DNA of 64,000 nt, from assembly GCF_005222835.1 (NCBI RefSeq), contig NZ_STGA01000044.1:1-64000 (forward strand). The letters are read 5' to 3'. The position numbers were made by a program, and so were the translations under genes. Shown here one piece after another: positions 46,007-54,953 of the stretch. How positions within the stretch are numbered: position 1 is the first letter of the stretch; the number at the start of each line of letters is the position of its first letter. The stretch is from Rhizobium sp. FKY42. GTDB taxonomy: Bacteria > Pseudomonadota > Alphaproteobacteria > Rhizobiales > Rhizobiaceae. Below the pieces are notes generated by a model. It ran no database searches and was not told the DNA's origin. It saw nothing but the letters and a program-made list of their open reading frames with translations.

Positions 46007-46918
46007 ATGACACGCGTACAGGCAAATCTCGTTCTTCTTCTCGCCGCAGCCATTTGGGGCGGCGGCTTCGTGGCCCAGGCAACGGCCATGGATGCGATCG
46101 GCCCGTTCTGGTTCGTGGGCCTGCGCTTCGCCATCGCCGCCCTTGCCTGCCTTCCCTTCGCGCTGCTTGAGCACCGCAAACTCGGCAAGCCTGCCCAAGG
46201 CCGCGATTTCGGCGCCTTCGTGCTCGTCGGGCTTGCGCTGTTCGGAGGCGCAATAACGCAGCAGATCGGATTGCAGACGACGACCGTCACAAACTCCAGC
46301 TTTCTGACCGGACTGTATGTCGTCTTCGTCCCTGTCATCTCTATTATTCTGTTTCGCAAGGCCCCTCACTGGATCATCTGGCCAGTTGCATTAATGGCGC
46401 TTGCGGGGATCTTCCTTCTGAGCGGTGGCACGCTGGCACATATGACCGTTGGCGATCTCTGGAGCATTGTCTGCGCTGCCTTCTGGGCCATGCAGATTGT
46501 GCTCGCCGGCCACTTCATCGCACGCTCGCCGCGTCCGCTTGGACTGTCGGCAACGCAATTTGCCACCTGCTCCGTTCTGTCGCTGTCAATGGCAGTCGCA
46601 CTCGAGCCGATTTCGCTCGCCGCCATCGAAGGCGCCTTGATCGAAATCCTGTATGTCGGACTGATATCCTCTGGTCTCGCCTTCGTACTCCAGGTCATTG
46701 GGCAGCGCTATACGACTGCACCGCAGGCAGCCATTTTCCTGTCTTCAGAAGCACTGTTCGGCTCGTTTTTCGGCGCCCTTTTCCTCGGGGAAAAACTGCC
46801 TGCTATCGGTTATGTCGGCTGTGCCCTCATCTTTGCGGCCATGCTAATCGTGGAAGTTGTGCCGGAACTGCTAAAGCGGAGACGGGGCGGCAAAAGCATC
46901 GGCGCAGACTTCACTTAA
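46007..46918 (+). CDS. EamA/DMT-family transporter
   Basis: A 303-residue protein with ten membrane segments in two EamA repeats. The first begins LLAAAIWGGGFVAQATAMDAIGP; the second has FLSSEALFGSFFGALFLGEKLP, the usual end of the repeat. The family exports small metabolites. The C-terminus is basic and cytoplasmic. Substrate unknown. Confidence 0.9.
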   Translation: MTRVQANLVLLLAAAIWGGGFVAQATAMDAIGPFWFVGLRFAIAALACLPFALLEHRKLGKPAQGRDFGAFVLVGLALFGGAITQQIGLQTTTVTNSSFLTGLYVVFVPVISIILFRKAPHWIIWPVALMALAGIFLLSGGTLAHMTVGDLWSIVCAAFWAMQIVLAGHFIARSPRPLGLSATQFATCSVLSLSMAVALEPISLAAIEGALIEILYVGLISSGLAFVLQVIGQRYTTAPQAAIFLSSEALFGSFFGALFLGEKLPAIGYVGCALIFAAMLIVEVVPELLKRRRGGKSIGADFT

Positions 46919-47333
46919 GCCGAATCGCGTTGCATCTTTTTGGCACGAAATCGACCGCAAGATACAGTTCCGACACACAATCTCATCCTTTGGTTGCGGT
47001 AATTTCGCTGATTTTTCAGCATGAAGAGCAATAGTTCATGTGTTGCTAATTAGTTGCACAAAAGTTTTTCTTGCCAAGTAGCGATTTACACAGCACTCTG
47101 TGCATGTTCGGGCAATTTACGAGCATGGGAAGAGCTATAATAAGCGCTCCGGAAGCGCCAAAACTTCCGGGTAGGAGATAGGAGGCAGATCTGCAATGAT
47201 CCTTACTCATATTTCCTGCGGTAACACGGGCCCCTTTCCTCCATTTTCGAAATGCCTGCCGCCAAGCCCCTCGTGGGCAATATCGTGATGCTGTCCGCCG
47301 CTGAACACGGACAGAGGAAAAAGGACCTGATGC
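46919..47333. promoter_or_regulatory. long cspA leader with alternative hairpins
   Basis: A 415-bp region upstream of cspA. TATAAT at 47136-47141 could be its -10, giving a leader of about 185 nt. In the leader GCGCT/AGCGC (47144-47148/47154-47158) and CCGGAA/TTCCGG (47149-47154/47165-47170) are mutually exclusive stems. A 30-codon open frame with an AGGAGG site lies at 47196-47288. Long structured leaders are typical of cold-shock mRNAs. Confidence 0.5.
47196..47288 (+). CDS. possible leader peptide (30 aa) upstream of cspA
   Basis: The ATG at 47196 is preceded by AGGAGG ten bases upstream and reads MILTHISCGNTGPFPPF... to a TGA at 47286-47288. It is Pro- and Ser-rich. The strong ribosome-binding site inside a leader suggests it may be translated, perhaps for control of cspA. 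It could also be chance. Confidence 0.3.
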   Translation: MILTHISCGNTGPFPPFSKCLPPSPSWAIS

Positions 47334-47549
47334 ATGGCCGAGACTGGCACTGTAAAATTCTTCAATACGGACAAGGGCTTTGGTTTTATCAAGCCAGATA
47401 ACGGCGGCGCCGATATCTTCGTCCACATCTCTGCTGTACAGGCTTCTGGCCTGTCCGGACTTACCGAAAACCAAAAAGTAAGCTTCGACACGGAACCGGA
47501 TCGTCGCGGCAAGGGCCCGAAGGCAGTCAACCTGCAGATTTCTGGCTGA
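47334..47549 (+). CDS. cspA: cold-shock protein CspA family
   Basis: A 71-residue OB-fold nucleic-acid-binding protein. RNP1 is KGFGFIKPD and RNP2 is DIFVHIS. The family binds RNA and single-stranded DNA as a chaperone, often at low temperature or in growth transitions. Length is standard. The long leader and a strong terminator make it monocistronic. Confidence 0.96.
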   Translation: MAETGTVKFFNTDKGFGFIKPDNGGADIFVHISAVQASGLSGLTENQKVSFDTEPDRRGKGPKAVNLQISG

Positions 47550-47577
47550 TATCCGCTACGGATCTCACGAGTTGAAG

Positions 47578-47602
47578 CCCGGCAGGAATGCCGGGTTTTT
47601 TT
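47578..47602 (+). terminator. cspA terminator
   Basis: CCCGGCA and TGCCGGG form the stem with loop GGAA, followed by seven T. Confidence 0.92.
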
Positions 47603-47652
47603 ATGCCCGATTGAGAGATATCCGGCGCCCTTGAGGGCACCGGAGGATCAAG

Positions 47653-48300
47653 TCAAATTCCTTGAAGGAATGGATTGCTGCGGCGTTCGTCGCCAATTCG
47701 GCTGCCGGGACCGTGACCGCAGATAAAGCCGAAGTCATCGCCCAGAGGCAGAACCTTGTCGCGGATCGATGCCAGCAGCTGATCGTGGTTGCCGCCCGGA
47801 AGATCGGTACGCCCAATCGAACCATTGAACAGCACATCTCCCATGACAATGAAGCGCATGTCCTTGTTGACGAAGATGACATGGCCTGGCGCATGTCCCG
47901 GGCAGTGCAGCACATCGAAGCTATGGCTGCCGAGCGTCACCACATCACCGTCCTCGAGATAGCGGTCGGAAACCAGATTTCGTGCTGGCGCCTTATAGCC
48001 GAATTCCTTGGCTCGGCTTTCGAGCGCATCGAGAAGATACTGGTCATCCTGATGCGGACCAATCACGGGAGCCCCAGTCATTTCCCTCAATTCATCGGCA
48101 CCGCCCGCATGGTCGATATGGCCATGCGTGATCCAGATTTCCTTGATGGTTATGCCTTCCCGACGGGCAGTTTCGGCAATGCGGTCTGCATCGCCACCCG
48201 GATCGACGACAACGCCTTCCTTCGTTTCGGTATCGAAAATGATCGTGCAATTCTGCTGGAAGGGAGTGACGGGAATAATCCCTGCTTGGAGCTGTCCCAT
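47653..48300 (-). CDS. metallo-beta-lactamase-fold hydrolase (glyoxalase II-like)
   Basis: A 215-residue MBL-fold enzyme with the two-metal motif THGHIDHAGG (about 60), HCPGHAPGH (about 132) and a terminal CGHGPGS. The short length and NxxxDPGGDAD strand resemble glyoxalase II-type or YcbL-like thioester hydrolases. The substrate cannot be settled from sequence. Confidence 0.88.
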   Translation of the reverse strand: MGQLQAGIIPVTPFQQNCTIIFDTETKEGVVVDPGGDADRIAETARREGITIKEIWITHGHIDHAGGADELREMTGAPVIGPHQDDQYLLDALESRAKEFGYKAPARNLVSDRYLEDGDVVTLGSHSFDVLHCPGHAPGHVIFVNKDMRFIVMGDVLFNGSIGRTDLPGGNHDQLLASIRDKVLPLGDDFGFICGHGPGSRIGDERRSNPFLQGI

Positions 48301-48370
48301 GATGCCTCACTGAAGGATGCTTGCGAAAGGTTCCCTATAGCGCCCTTCGCACTGCCCTGCAGCGAAAAAA

Positions 48371-48562
48371 TCACTCGGAGACGAAGTAGCTGCCTTCGGC
48401 GGATACGGAGGGAGCAAAGGCGGCCGCACCGATCAGGAGAGAAGCAACCGCGATCTTCAGCGCGAATACGGCAACGAAAACGGGGCGAAGCGGGTGATGT
48501 GTTGTTTCGGTCATGCTGCGGTCGTCCAATTGCTCCGCTATATCGCTTGTGATCAGGGCCAT
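48371..48562 (-). CDS. small membrane protein (63 aa)
   Basis: A 63-residue protein with one hydrophobic segment (about 33-55) ending in an ASxSA-like cleavage context. The ATG at 48562 has AAGGAG seven bases upstream, which favours it over flanking ATGs. No family recognised. Located upstream of the MBL hydrolase on the same strand. Confidence 0.5.
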   Translation of the reverse strand: MALITSDIAEQLDDRSMTETTHHPLRPVFVAVFALKIAVASLLIGAAAFAPSVSAEGSYFVSE

Positions 48563-48844
48563 GGTCTCTCTCCTTATTCCGGCCAAAAAACGGCAGAGCG
48601 CAGAGAAAGGTTCCGCTAATGATCCAACTCAAAATATGATGTTGCATGAATTCAACACGTGCCTTGAGCCAGGCTGACGTGCGCTTTGTCCTTGTGGGTT
48701 GGCAGGATACTGACAATCCGGAGAGGAGCCCATAATCCTGTTGATTCTGGAGGCACTTCGCGCTTTATCAGGCGCGATGAAACCAGAAAGACAACCGTGA
48801 CGCGGAAAGCGCCGCCATCGGTTTGCCGAAGAGGAAACATAAAC

Positions 48845-49360
48845 GTGCCATCGGGTTCGACAGGGAAAGCCGCTGCAAAGGTTCACCCGCCAATGCCTGC
48901 CGTCGATGAGGCGCAGATCGATTTCGAAACGATAGAGCTGTTCTTCTTCGCCTATCGGGATTTCGTGTCCGATCCCGACGCTATTCTCTCCAAGATTGGC
49001 ATGGGGCGTGCCCACCACCGCGTGGTTTACTTCGTCTGCCGTCAACCCGGCATGATGGTGACGGATCTTCTCGATACCTTGCAGATCACCAAACAGAGCC
49101 TTGCGCGCGTTCTCAAGCAATTGATTGATAGTGGCTATATCCGGCAGATGGCAGGCGCAAAAGACCGGCGCCAGCGACGGCTTTATCCCACATTGGCGGG
49201 GCGCGAACTGGCGCTGGCTCTTTCGGAACCGCAATCCCGCCGCATAGCGCGCGCATTGGAAGAGTTGACGCCGGAGCAACGCGGTGGTGTGCTAGCGTTT
49301 CTAAAGGCTATGCGTGGTCGCGAAGAAGGCGTAGTGCCGGTTGAAACCGAGGTAGAGTGA
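48845..49360 (+). CDS. petP: MarR-family regulator PetP
   Basis: A 171-residue MarR-type winged-helix regulator (MVTDLLDTLQITKQSLARVLKQLIDSGYIRQ, then the DRRQRRLYPT wing). A GTG start at 48845 is chosen for GAGGAA eight bases upstream. It overlaps the region just before a response regulator, the petP-petR order known from Rhodobacter and conserved in Rhizobiales. PetP is needed with PetR for cytochrome bc1 expression in Rhodobacter; the role here is assumed similar. Confidence 0.85.
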   Translation: MPSGSTGKAAAKVHPPMPAVDEAQIDFETIELFFFAYRDFVSDPDAILSKIGMGRAHHRVVYFVCRQPGMMVTDLLDTLQITKQSLARVLKQLIDSGYIRQMAGAKDRRQRRLYPTLAGRELALALSEPQSRRIARALEELTPEQRGGVLAFLKAMRGREEGVVPVETEVE

Positions 49361-49362
49361 GT

Positions 49363-50067
49363 ATGGCGAATGCAGCAGTGTCACCATCCGATGACGCCGC
49401 CCACCTGCTGGTGGTCGATGATGACCGGCGTATTCGCGATCTCCTCCATCGCTACCTGATGGAACAGGGCTTTCGCGTCACGGTGGCGGGCGATGCTGCC
49501 GAAGCCAGACGCCGGCTCGAAGGAATAGAGTTCGACCTCATCATTCTCGATGTCATGATGCCGGGCGAGACGGGCATATCGCTCACCCAGTCCATGCGCG
49601 AAAAGCGGGCAATCCCGATCATTCTACTCACAGCACGGGCCGAAGCGGAATCACGTATAGCCGGACTGGAAGCGGGTGCCGACGACTACCTGCCGAAGCC
49701 CTTCGATCCGCGCGAACTCGTCCTGCGTATCAACAACATCCTGCGACGCAACTCCAATCCCGAGGTTCCCAAGATCGATCAGATCATGTTCGGTCCCTTT
49801 ACCTTCTCCATTGCCCGCAAGGAACTGCGCCGCGCCGCCGAGACGATTCGTCTGACGGACCGCGAACAGGAAATCATGCTTCTGTTTGCGCTGCGCGCGG
49901 GAGATACGATTCCGCGCCATGAACTGATCGGTGACGATGCCGAGGTGGGAGAGCGAACGATAGACGTGCAGATCAACCGACTGCGCCGGAAGATCGAAGA
50001 TGATCCGGCCAACCCGGTCTACCTTCAGACCGTTCGCGGCATAGGCTACCGCCTGAGCATTGACTGA
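49363..50067 (+). CDS. petR: OmpR-family response regulator PetR
   Basis: A 234-residue response regulator. The receiver domain (about 15-130) has the acidic pair VVDDD, phospho-Asp in LDVMMPG (about 66) and Lys in PKPFDP. The C-terminal winged helix covers about 140-230. The ATG at 49363 is used; a GTG at 49357 is too close to GAGG. It is coupled with petP upstream and overlaps the kinase gene by 8 bp. Confidence 0.93.
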   Translation: MANAAVSPSDDAAHLLVVDDDRRIRDLLHRYLMEQGFRVTVAGDAAEARRRLEGIEFDLIILDVMMPGETGISLTQSMREKRAIPIILLTARAEAESRIAGLEAGADDYLPKPFDPRELVLRINNILRRNSNPEVPKIDQIMFGPFTFSIARKELRRAAETIRLTDREQEIMLLFALRAGDTIPRHELIGDDAEVGERTIDVQINRLRRKIEDDPANPVYLQTVRGIGYRLSID

Positions 50068-51520
50068 TCTTCGTCCACCACTCAACCGCTCTCTCGATCA
50101 GGTCAAGCGGCTTTCCGCAACCCTATCCCACGCAGCCGGTAGCCTGAAGCAGCGGGTGGAGCCTGTGATGGACCGTCTCCAGCCTCCCGGCTGGACGAAA
50201 GCAACCCGATGGCTGAAACGTCGCATGCCAACCGGTCTCTACACCCGGTCTGTTCTGATCGTCATCATTCCGATGCTTCTATTGCAGACTGTTGTATCCG
50301 CCGTTTTCATGGAGCGGCACTGGAGAAACGTGACCGAGCGCCTGTCGCAGGCCGTAACGCGTGACATCGCGGCAATCATCGAGATCATCAAGACCTATCC
50401 ACCCGCCAATGGCGATTATTCCGAGATAACCCGCATCGCCCGTGACCAGCTATCGCTGAACATATCGGTTCTGGCCGATACCCAGCTGCCGCCTCCACGC
50501 CCGAAGCCGTTCTTTTCGATCCTGGATGATATCCTTGCGGACCAGATCAATCAGCAGATCCGCCTGCCCTACTGGATCGATACGGTCGGCGACAGCCGTC
50601 TGGTGGAGATCCGTATCCAACTGGATGACAAGGTCCTGCGCGTCTTCACCATTCGCAACCAGACCTATGCCTCCAACACACACATCTTCCTGGTCTGGAT
50701 GTTCGGCACATCGCTTCTTCTGATCGGAATTTCCATCCTGTTCCTGCGCGGTCAGATCCGGCCCATCCTCATGCTGGCGGATGCCGCCGAAAGCTTTGGC
50801 AAGGGCCAGCGCAATGATGGCTTCGTGCCGCGTGGGGCCGATGAAATTCGCCGCGCAGGCATTGCCTTCAACCAGATGCGCGAGCGCATCGAGCGGCAGA
50901 TTGAGCAACGCACTGCCATGCTGACCGGCATCAGCCACGACCTTCGAACGATCCTCACCCGCTTCAAGCTGCAATTGGCACTGGCTGGCAACAATCCGGA
51001 TCTGCATGGCATGGAGGCGGATGTCGAGGATATGCAGAGCATGCTGGAAGGCTATCTCGCCTTTGCGCGTGGCGAGGCCGAGGAGGATTTTGGTGAACTT
51101 CGCCTGAGCGAATTGCTGGAAAAGATCAAGACTGACTTCAGTCTTTACGGGAAAGAAATGAGCTACACGATTGACGGTGAGGATCTTCTGTCCGTGCGCC
51201 CGAATGCCTTTATGCGCCTGGTCGGCAATCTCGCGTCCAACAGCCAGCGCTATGCGAACCGCCTGACAATCGAAGCCCGACACAGCGCCAAATGGCTGAC
51301 ATTGATCTTCGATGACGATGGCCCCGGCATTCCGGAAGCCTCACGCGAGGATGTGTTCAAGCCTTTCTACCGGCTGGATGAAGCACGCAACCTCAATGCA
51401 TCCGGCACGGGACTCGGGCTTGCCATCGCCAGAGACATTGCCCGTGGCCATGGTGGCAATGTCACGCTGTCGGATAGCCCTCTCGGTGGCTTGCGCGCCG
51501 TGGTGCGCGTACCAGCCTGA
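50060..51520 (+). CDS. EnvZ-like sensor histidine kinase
   Basis: A membrane kinase of up to 486 residues. Two membrane segments (about 60-85 and 212-232) flank a periplasmic domain, and HAMP follows. The H-box is GISHDLRT (about 295), the N-box LASNSQRYA, G1 DDDGPGIP and G2 GTGLGLA. A TTG start overlaps PetR; an ATG at 50168 with GGAG is a good alternative that would shorten the N-terminus by 36 residues. It presumably phosphorylates PetR. Confidence 0.92.
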   Translation: MTDLRPPLNRSLDQVKRLSATLSHAAGSLKQRVEPVMDRLQPPGWTKATRWLKRRMPTGLYTRSVLIVIIPMLLLQTVVSAVFMERHWRNVTERLSQAVTRDIAAIIEIIKTYPPANGDYSEITRIARDQLSLNISVLADTQLPPPRPKPFFSILDDILADQINQQIRLPYWIDTVGDSRLVEIRIQLDDKVLRVFTIRNQTYASNTHIFLVWMFGTSLLLIGISILFLRGQIRPILMLADAAESFGKGQRNDGFVPRGADEIRRAGIAFNQMRERIERQIEQRTAMLTGISHDLRTILTRFKLQLALAGNNPDLHGMEADVEDMQSMLEGYLAFARGEAEEDFGELRLSELLEKIKTDFSLYGKEMSYTIDGEDLLSVRPNAFMRLVGNLASNSQRYANRLTIEARHSAKWLTLIFDDDGPGIPEASREDVFKPFYRLDEARNLNASGTGLGLAIARDIARGHGGNVTLSDSPLGGLRAVVRVPA

Positions 51521-51533
51521 AGACTGGACAAGA

Positions 51534-51872
51534 TCACATCATCTTCTTGCCGTCCGGCACACCGCGCTCGACGCTGGCCAGTACGATTGCGCCATTCTCA
51601 TCGGCAAAACCAAGCGTCAGCACTTCGGAACGCACCGGCCCGATCTGACGCGGCGGAAAATTCACGACGCCTAGAACCTGCCGCCCGAGCAGGGTTTCAG
51701 GCGTGTAATGCACGGTGATCTGTGCCGAGGAACGCTTCACGCCGATCTCTGGACCAAAGTCGATCCGCAGCTTGTAGGCGGGTTTGCGCGCTTCTGGAAA
51801 ATCCTCGACCTCGACAATGGTGCCGACACGGATATCGACCTTTTCGAAGTCGTCGAAGGTGATCTCGGCCAT
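51534..51872 (-). CDS. csaA: tRNA-binding protein CsaA-like
   Basis: A 112-residue single EMAP/tRNA-binding OB domain: [54 protein letters not shown]. The family binds tRNA and has chaperone-like effects in Bacillus. Dimer expected. It is the last gene of ybjN-proC-csaA, three bases after proC. Confidence 0.92.
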   Translation of the reverse strand: MAEITFDDFEKVDIRVGTIVEVEDFPEARKPAYKLRIDFGPEIGVKRSSAQITVHYTPETLLGRQVLGVVNFPPRQIGPVRSEVLTLGFADENGAIVLASVERGVPDGKKMM

Positions 51873-51875
51873 GTT

Positions 51876-52694
51876 TCAGCTTCCGAGTTCCTGCGCCCGC
51901 GTGCGCGCCGCTTCAATTGCCTTGTCGAACAGCGGCTGCATGGCATCATCCGCCATCAGCACCGAAAGGGCCGCCGCCGTCGTTCCGCCGGGAGACGTCA
52001 CGTTCTTGCGCAGTTGAGCCGCCTCGTCGGGCGATTGATGCAGCAGTTCCCCTGCCCCTGCCACGGTTTCCCGCGCCAGGCGCATAGCAAGATCTGCGGG
52101 AAGACCAAGCTTGCGGCCTGCTTCCGCCATGCATTCAACGAGATAGAACACATAAGCCGGACCGCTGCCTGAAACCGCCGTGACGGAATCGATATCTGCT
52201 TCCGTCGCGACCCACTCGACAGGACCGCTGACCTTCAGAAGATCATGCACGGATTGCTTCTGCTCGGCGGAAACCTTGGCATTGGCGAAGGCACCCGTCA
52301 CGCCGCGACCGACCATCGCAGGCGTGTTCGGCATGGCGCGAACCATGCCCGCATCTCCAAGCGCATCTTCGATCGATTTCAAGGTTTTGCCAGCCGCGAC
52401 CGATACCACAACGGTTTCAGGCCCCAGCAGGCCTTTCAGCGGCGGCAGGACCGCATCCATCACCTGCGGCTTGACCGCAATGAACAGGACCGAAGCGGAA
52501 AGACCCGCAGGCGCTTGCGTGGCATGGCGTACACCGGCCTCAGCCAGTCGGCCCTTTGTCGCATCGGAGGGCGCCGGATCGATCACCAGAATGGTATCCG
52601 GTGAAACGCCATTCTTCAGCCAGCCAAACAACATGGCGCCACCCATGTTGCCGGCGCCAACCAGCACGATAGGATTTTGGGCAGACACGGGCAT
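51876..52694 (-). CDS. proC: pyrroline-5-carboxylate reductase ProC
   Basis: A 272-residue enzyme for the last step of proline synthesis. The NAD(P)-binding motif GAGNMGGAML is near the start and the C-terminal signature VSGSGPAYVF...TSPGGTTAAAL is intact. The ATG at 52694 overlaps the ybjN stop (TGATG); a GTG at 52700 is also possible. Confidence 0.95.
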   Translation of the reverse strand: MPVSAQNPIVLVGAGNMGGAMLFGWLKNGVSPDTILVIDPAPSDATKGRLAEAGVRHATQAPAGLSASVLFIAVKPQVMDAVLPPLKGLLGPETVVVSVAAGKTLKSIEDALGDAGMVRAMPNTPAMVGRGVTGAFANAKVSAEQKQSVHDLLKVSGPVEWVATEADIDSVTAVSGSGPAYVFYLVECMAEAGRKLGLPADLAMRLARETVAGAGELLHQSPDEAAQLRKNVTSPGGTTAAALSVLMADDAMQPLFDKAIEAARTRAQELGS

Positions 52695-53194
52695 CAGCAC
52701 TCACCAACAGTCTCGAACAGCACGGCCTCCATGGCCGATTTTGCATCGAGCCCGGACCAGACGACGAACTGGAAAGCCTGATAATAGGTTTCGCAGGTCT
52801 CCAGCGCGTTGGAGAGCAGAACCTCGACCTGCTGGTTTGTCGGCTCCGCGCCGCCTGCCAAAAGCAGAGATTGGCGGAAAATGACCACATCCTCCTGCCG
52901 CCACAGATCGAAGTGCCCCATCAACACCTGACCGTTGACCTGTGACAACAGCCGGATAACCTCGTTCACACGAATTTCGGGCACTTTCAGATCGAAGGCA
53001 CAGGCCAGATGCAACGCTTCGAACTCTTCCATCCAGGAAAAGGAAACGTGATAATCCGTCCAGTGACCCTCTACGGTCATGGCAATCTCGTCTTCGCCGG
53101 AACGCTCGAACGTCCAGTCGTTCGAGGCGGCGACGAACTCGATCATGTCGACCGGGTTCGAGTGACGTTCCGTCTGGATCTCAATTAGGCTCAT
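52694..53194 (-). CDS. YbjN-domain protein
   Basis: A 166-residue protein of the YbjN family, related in fold to type III secretion chaperones. Typical features are DWTFERSGEDEIAMTVEG, FSWMEEFEALHLACAF and FRQSLLLAGG. In enterobacteria YbjN affects motility and stress responses; the rhizobial role is unknown. AGAAGG precedes the ATG. Coupled to proC by one shared base. Confidence 0.88.
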   Translation of the reverse strand: MSLIEIQTERHSNPVDMIEFVAASNDWTFERSGEDEIAMTVEGHWTDYHVSFSWMEEFEALHLACAFDLKVPEIRVNEVIRLLSQVNGQVLMGHFDLWRQEDVVIFRQSLLLAGGAEPTNQQVEVLLSNALETCETYYQAFQFVVWSGLDAKSAMEAVLFETVGEC

Positions 53195-53611
53195 GCGGCA
53201 CCTTCTAAACCGGAATGGAAGCGGCATTCGTGCAAGGACTACGCACCAACAGACGCACACACAATAACCGGAAACTGATAGTCTCGATGTTCCCCGCAAC
53301 GACCACACTAGAGCGTCAGCCCTGTCTGGAGCTTGTGGCCGCTGTTTCGAATCATCATTTAAAATCAGTGTATAGGCACAGAATCCGAGTACCAGTCCCT
53401 CGTGCCACATTTTGCGGGGACGACTCAAAAATCACCCTCTCACGAGGGTTAAGATTTCATGATTAAGCGACTCTGTGACTTGCGTTTTTCCAAGCTGTCC
53501 ACAGGCCCGAAATTTGTTTGTACGAGCTGCTGGATGAGGCCGGTCAACACTAAAAAAGGCGCATCCCCTGTTAACAGGAATGCGCCTTCGAATTTTGCTC
53601 GGCGAAACGTT
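53195..53611. other. intergenic region between ubiK and ybjN
   Basis: A 417-bp gap. It contains the ubiK terminator (53552-53588) and, to its left, presumed ybjN promoter sequence. No gene is supported. Confidence 0.5.
53552..53588 (-). terminator. ubiK terminator
   Basis: AAGGCGCAT and ATGCGCCTT form a stem extended by CCTG/CAGG around TTAA. On the minus strand six T follow. Confidence 0.9.
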
Positions 53612-53869
53612 TCAGCCGTTATTGGCGAGCCTGGCTTCCAGCGCCTCGATCCGCGCCTTCAGGGCGTCGTTCTCGTCGCGCGCCTTGATTGCCATTTCGC
53701 GCACGACCTCAAATTCCTCGCGTTTCACCACGTCCAGCGAGTTGATGAAACGCTCCATCTGCGCATGGATTGCCGTTTCTGCTTCCTTGCGCACACTTTG
53801 CGCCGCTCCCGCCGCATCCGTCATCAGGCGGGCGAATTCATCGAGAATGCGATTGCTGCCGGTCGACAT
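53612..53869 (-). CDS. ubiK: UbiK/BMFP-family accessory factor
   Basis: An 85-residue BMFP-domain protein. It begins with a membrane-associating helix ([22 protein letters not shown]) and ends in a coiled coil (DALKARIEALEARL). In E. coli UbiK assists aerobic ubiquinone synthesis through UbiJ; Brucella BMFP is membrane-fusogenic. It overlaps the end of the small gene 53824..54051 on the same strand. Confidence 0.88.
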   Translation of the reverse strand: MSTGSNRILDEFARLMTDAAGAAQSVRKEAETAIHAQMERFINSLDVVKREEFEVVREMAIKARDENDALKARIEALEARLANNG

Positions 53870-54051
53870 GGATCTCTACTCCTTATGCGGGCCGCCGCCG
53901 CGGCAAGCCGTTGATCTTCCCAACTGAGGTAGGCGCAGACGAACCTGCTTGCAAGATTTTTGGCACTCTGCGGATCGGATTCCTGTAATTGTCTGAGGAT
54001 GACCAGAGCTTTGGCGAGATAGGCCTTGACCCGTTCCGGCACGAAAGTCAT
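53824..54051 (-). CDS. small hypothetical protein (75 aa) upstream of ubiK
   Basis: An open frame starting [19 protein letters not shown] with a helix-rich, natural-looking composition and GC-rich third codon positions. It ends 46 bases inside the ubiK gene in another frame. No family recognised. An ATG at 54105 would lengthen it by 18 residues but would run into the lgt start. GGAA immediately before the ATG is a weak ribosome-binding site. Confidence 0.45.
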   Translation of the reverse strand: MTFVPERVKAYLAKALVILRQLQESDPQSAKNLASRFVCAYLSWEDQRLAAAAARIRSRDPCRPAAIAFSMNSPA

Positions 54052-54092
54052 CTTCCGCGAAAGAAATGGCTTTCCGGCCGAGGTATTTTCAT

Positions 54093-54935
54093 TTGTACTC
54101 AGCACCTGGTCTTCTCGCCATACTACCCTATCCGAACATAGACCCGATCGCTTTCTCGATCGGCCCTCTTGCCGTGCACTGGTATGGTATCGCCTATGTC
54201 GTCGGCATCATGCTGGGCTGGCACTATGCCAAGCGCATGGTTGCCAGGCCGGAGCTATGGCCGAATGGAACATCGCCGATGACCGCGGAAAAACTGGACG
54301 ATTTCCTCGTCTGGGTTGCCGCTGGTATCATTCTGGGCGGACGGATCGGCTACATCCTCTTCTACGATATGGGCGCCGTGATCGAGAATCCGGTCCGGGC
54401 CATCCAGATCTGGAATGGTGGCATGTCCTTCCACGGAGGATTGATCGGCACCACTCTGGCGATGATCTTCTTTGCCAGACGCAACGCCATCCCGGTCTGG
54501 AGCATGTTCGATACGGTCGCGACCGTTGCGCCCTTCGGGCTCTTCTTTGGTCGCCTCGCGAATTTCGTCAATGGCGAACTTTGGGGCCGTATCAGCGATG
54601 TTCCATGGGCCATGGTCTTCCCAACGGGTGGGCCGTTTGCACGCCACCCCAGCCAGCTGTATGAGGCCGTGCTCGAAGGCATCGTTCTTCTGCTCGTTCT
54701 TCGTGTCCTGACCCATCGCGTCAAAGCACTGCGGAAGCCCGGTACGGTGGCAGGTGCCTTTGCCTGCGGCTATGCGCTGTCGCGCATTTTCGTCGAATTC
54801 TTCCGGGAGCCAGACCCGCAGCTCGGTTATCTCGCGTTCGGCTGGCTGACCATGGGAATGGTGCTTTCCCTGCCCATGCTGGCCATCGGCATCTGGGCAA
54901 TCCTCCGCGCACGTGTCGCGGTTCCCACTCCTTGA
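54093..54935 (+). CDS. lgt: prolipoprotein diacylglyceryl transferase Lgt
   Basis: A 280-residue inner-membrane enzyme that adds diacylglycerol to prolipoprotein cysteines. Seven membrane segments; the signature is [14 protein letters not shown] (about 165), with the HGGLIGT motif (about 117). A TTG at 54093 is favoured by GAGG nine bases upstream; an ATG at 54066 would add nine residues with a weaker site. The first gene of a run with midA, pgeF and an M24 peptidase. Confidence 0.93.
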   Translation: MYSAPGLLAILPYPNIDPIAFSIGPLAVHWYGIAYVVGIMLGWHYAKRMVARPELWPNGTSPMTAEKLDDFLVWVAAGIILGGRIGYILFYDMGAVIENPVRAIQIWNGGMSFHGGLIGTTLAMIFFARRNAIPVWSMFDTVATVAPFGLFFGRLANFVNGELWGRISDVPWAMVFPTGGPFARHPSQLYEAVLEGIVLLLVLRVLTHRVKALRKPGTVAGAFACGYALSRIFVEFFREPDPQLGYLAFGWLTMGMVLSLPMLAIGIWAILRARVAVPTP

Positions 54936-54953
54936 GGCGAAGACGAGGCAAGC

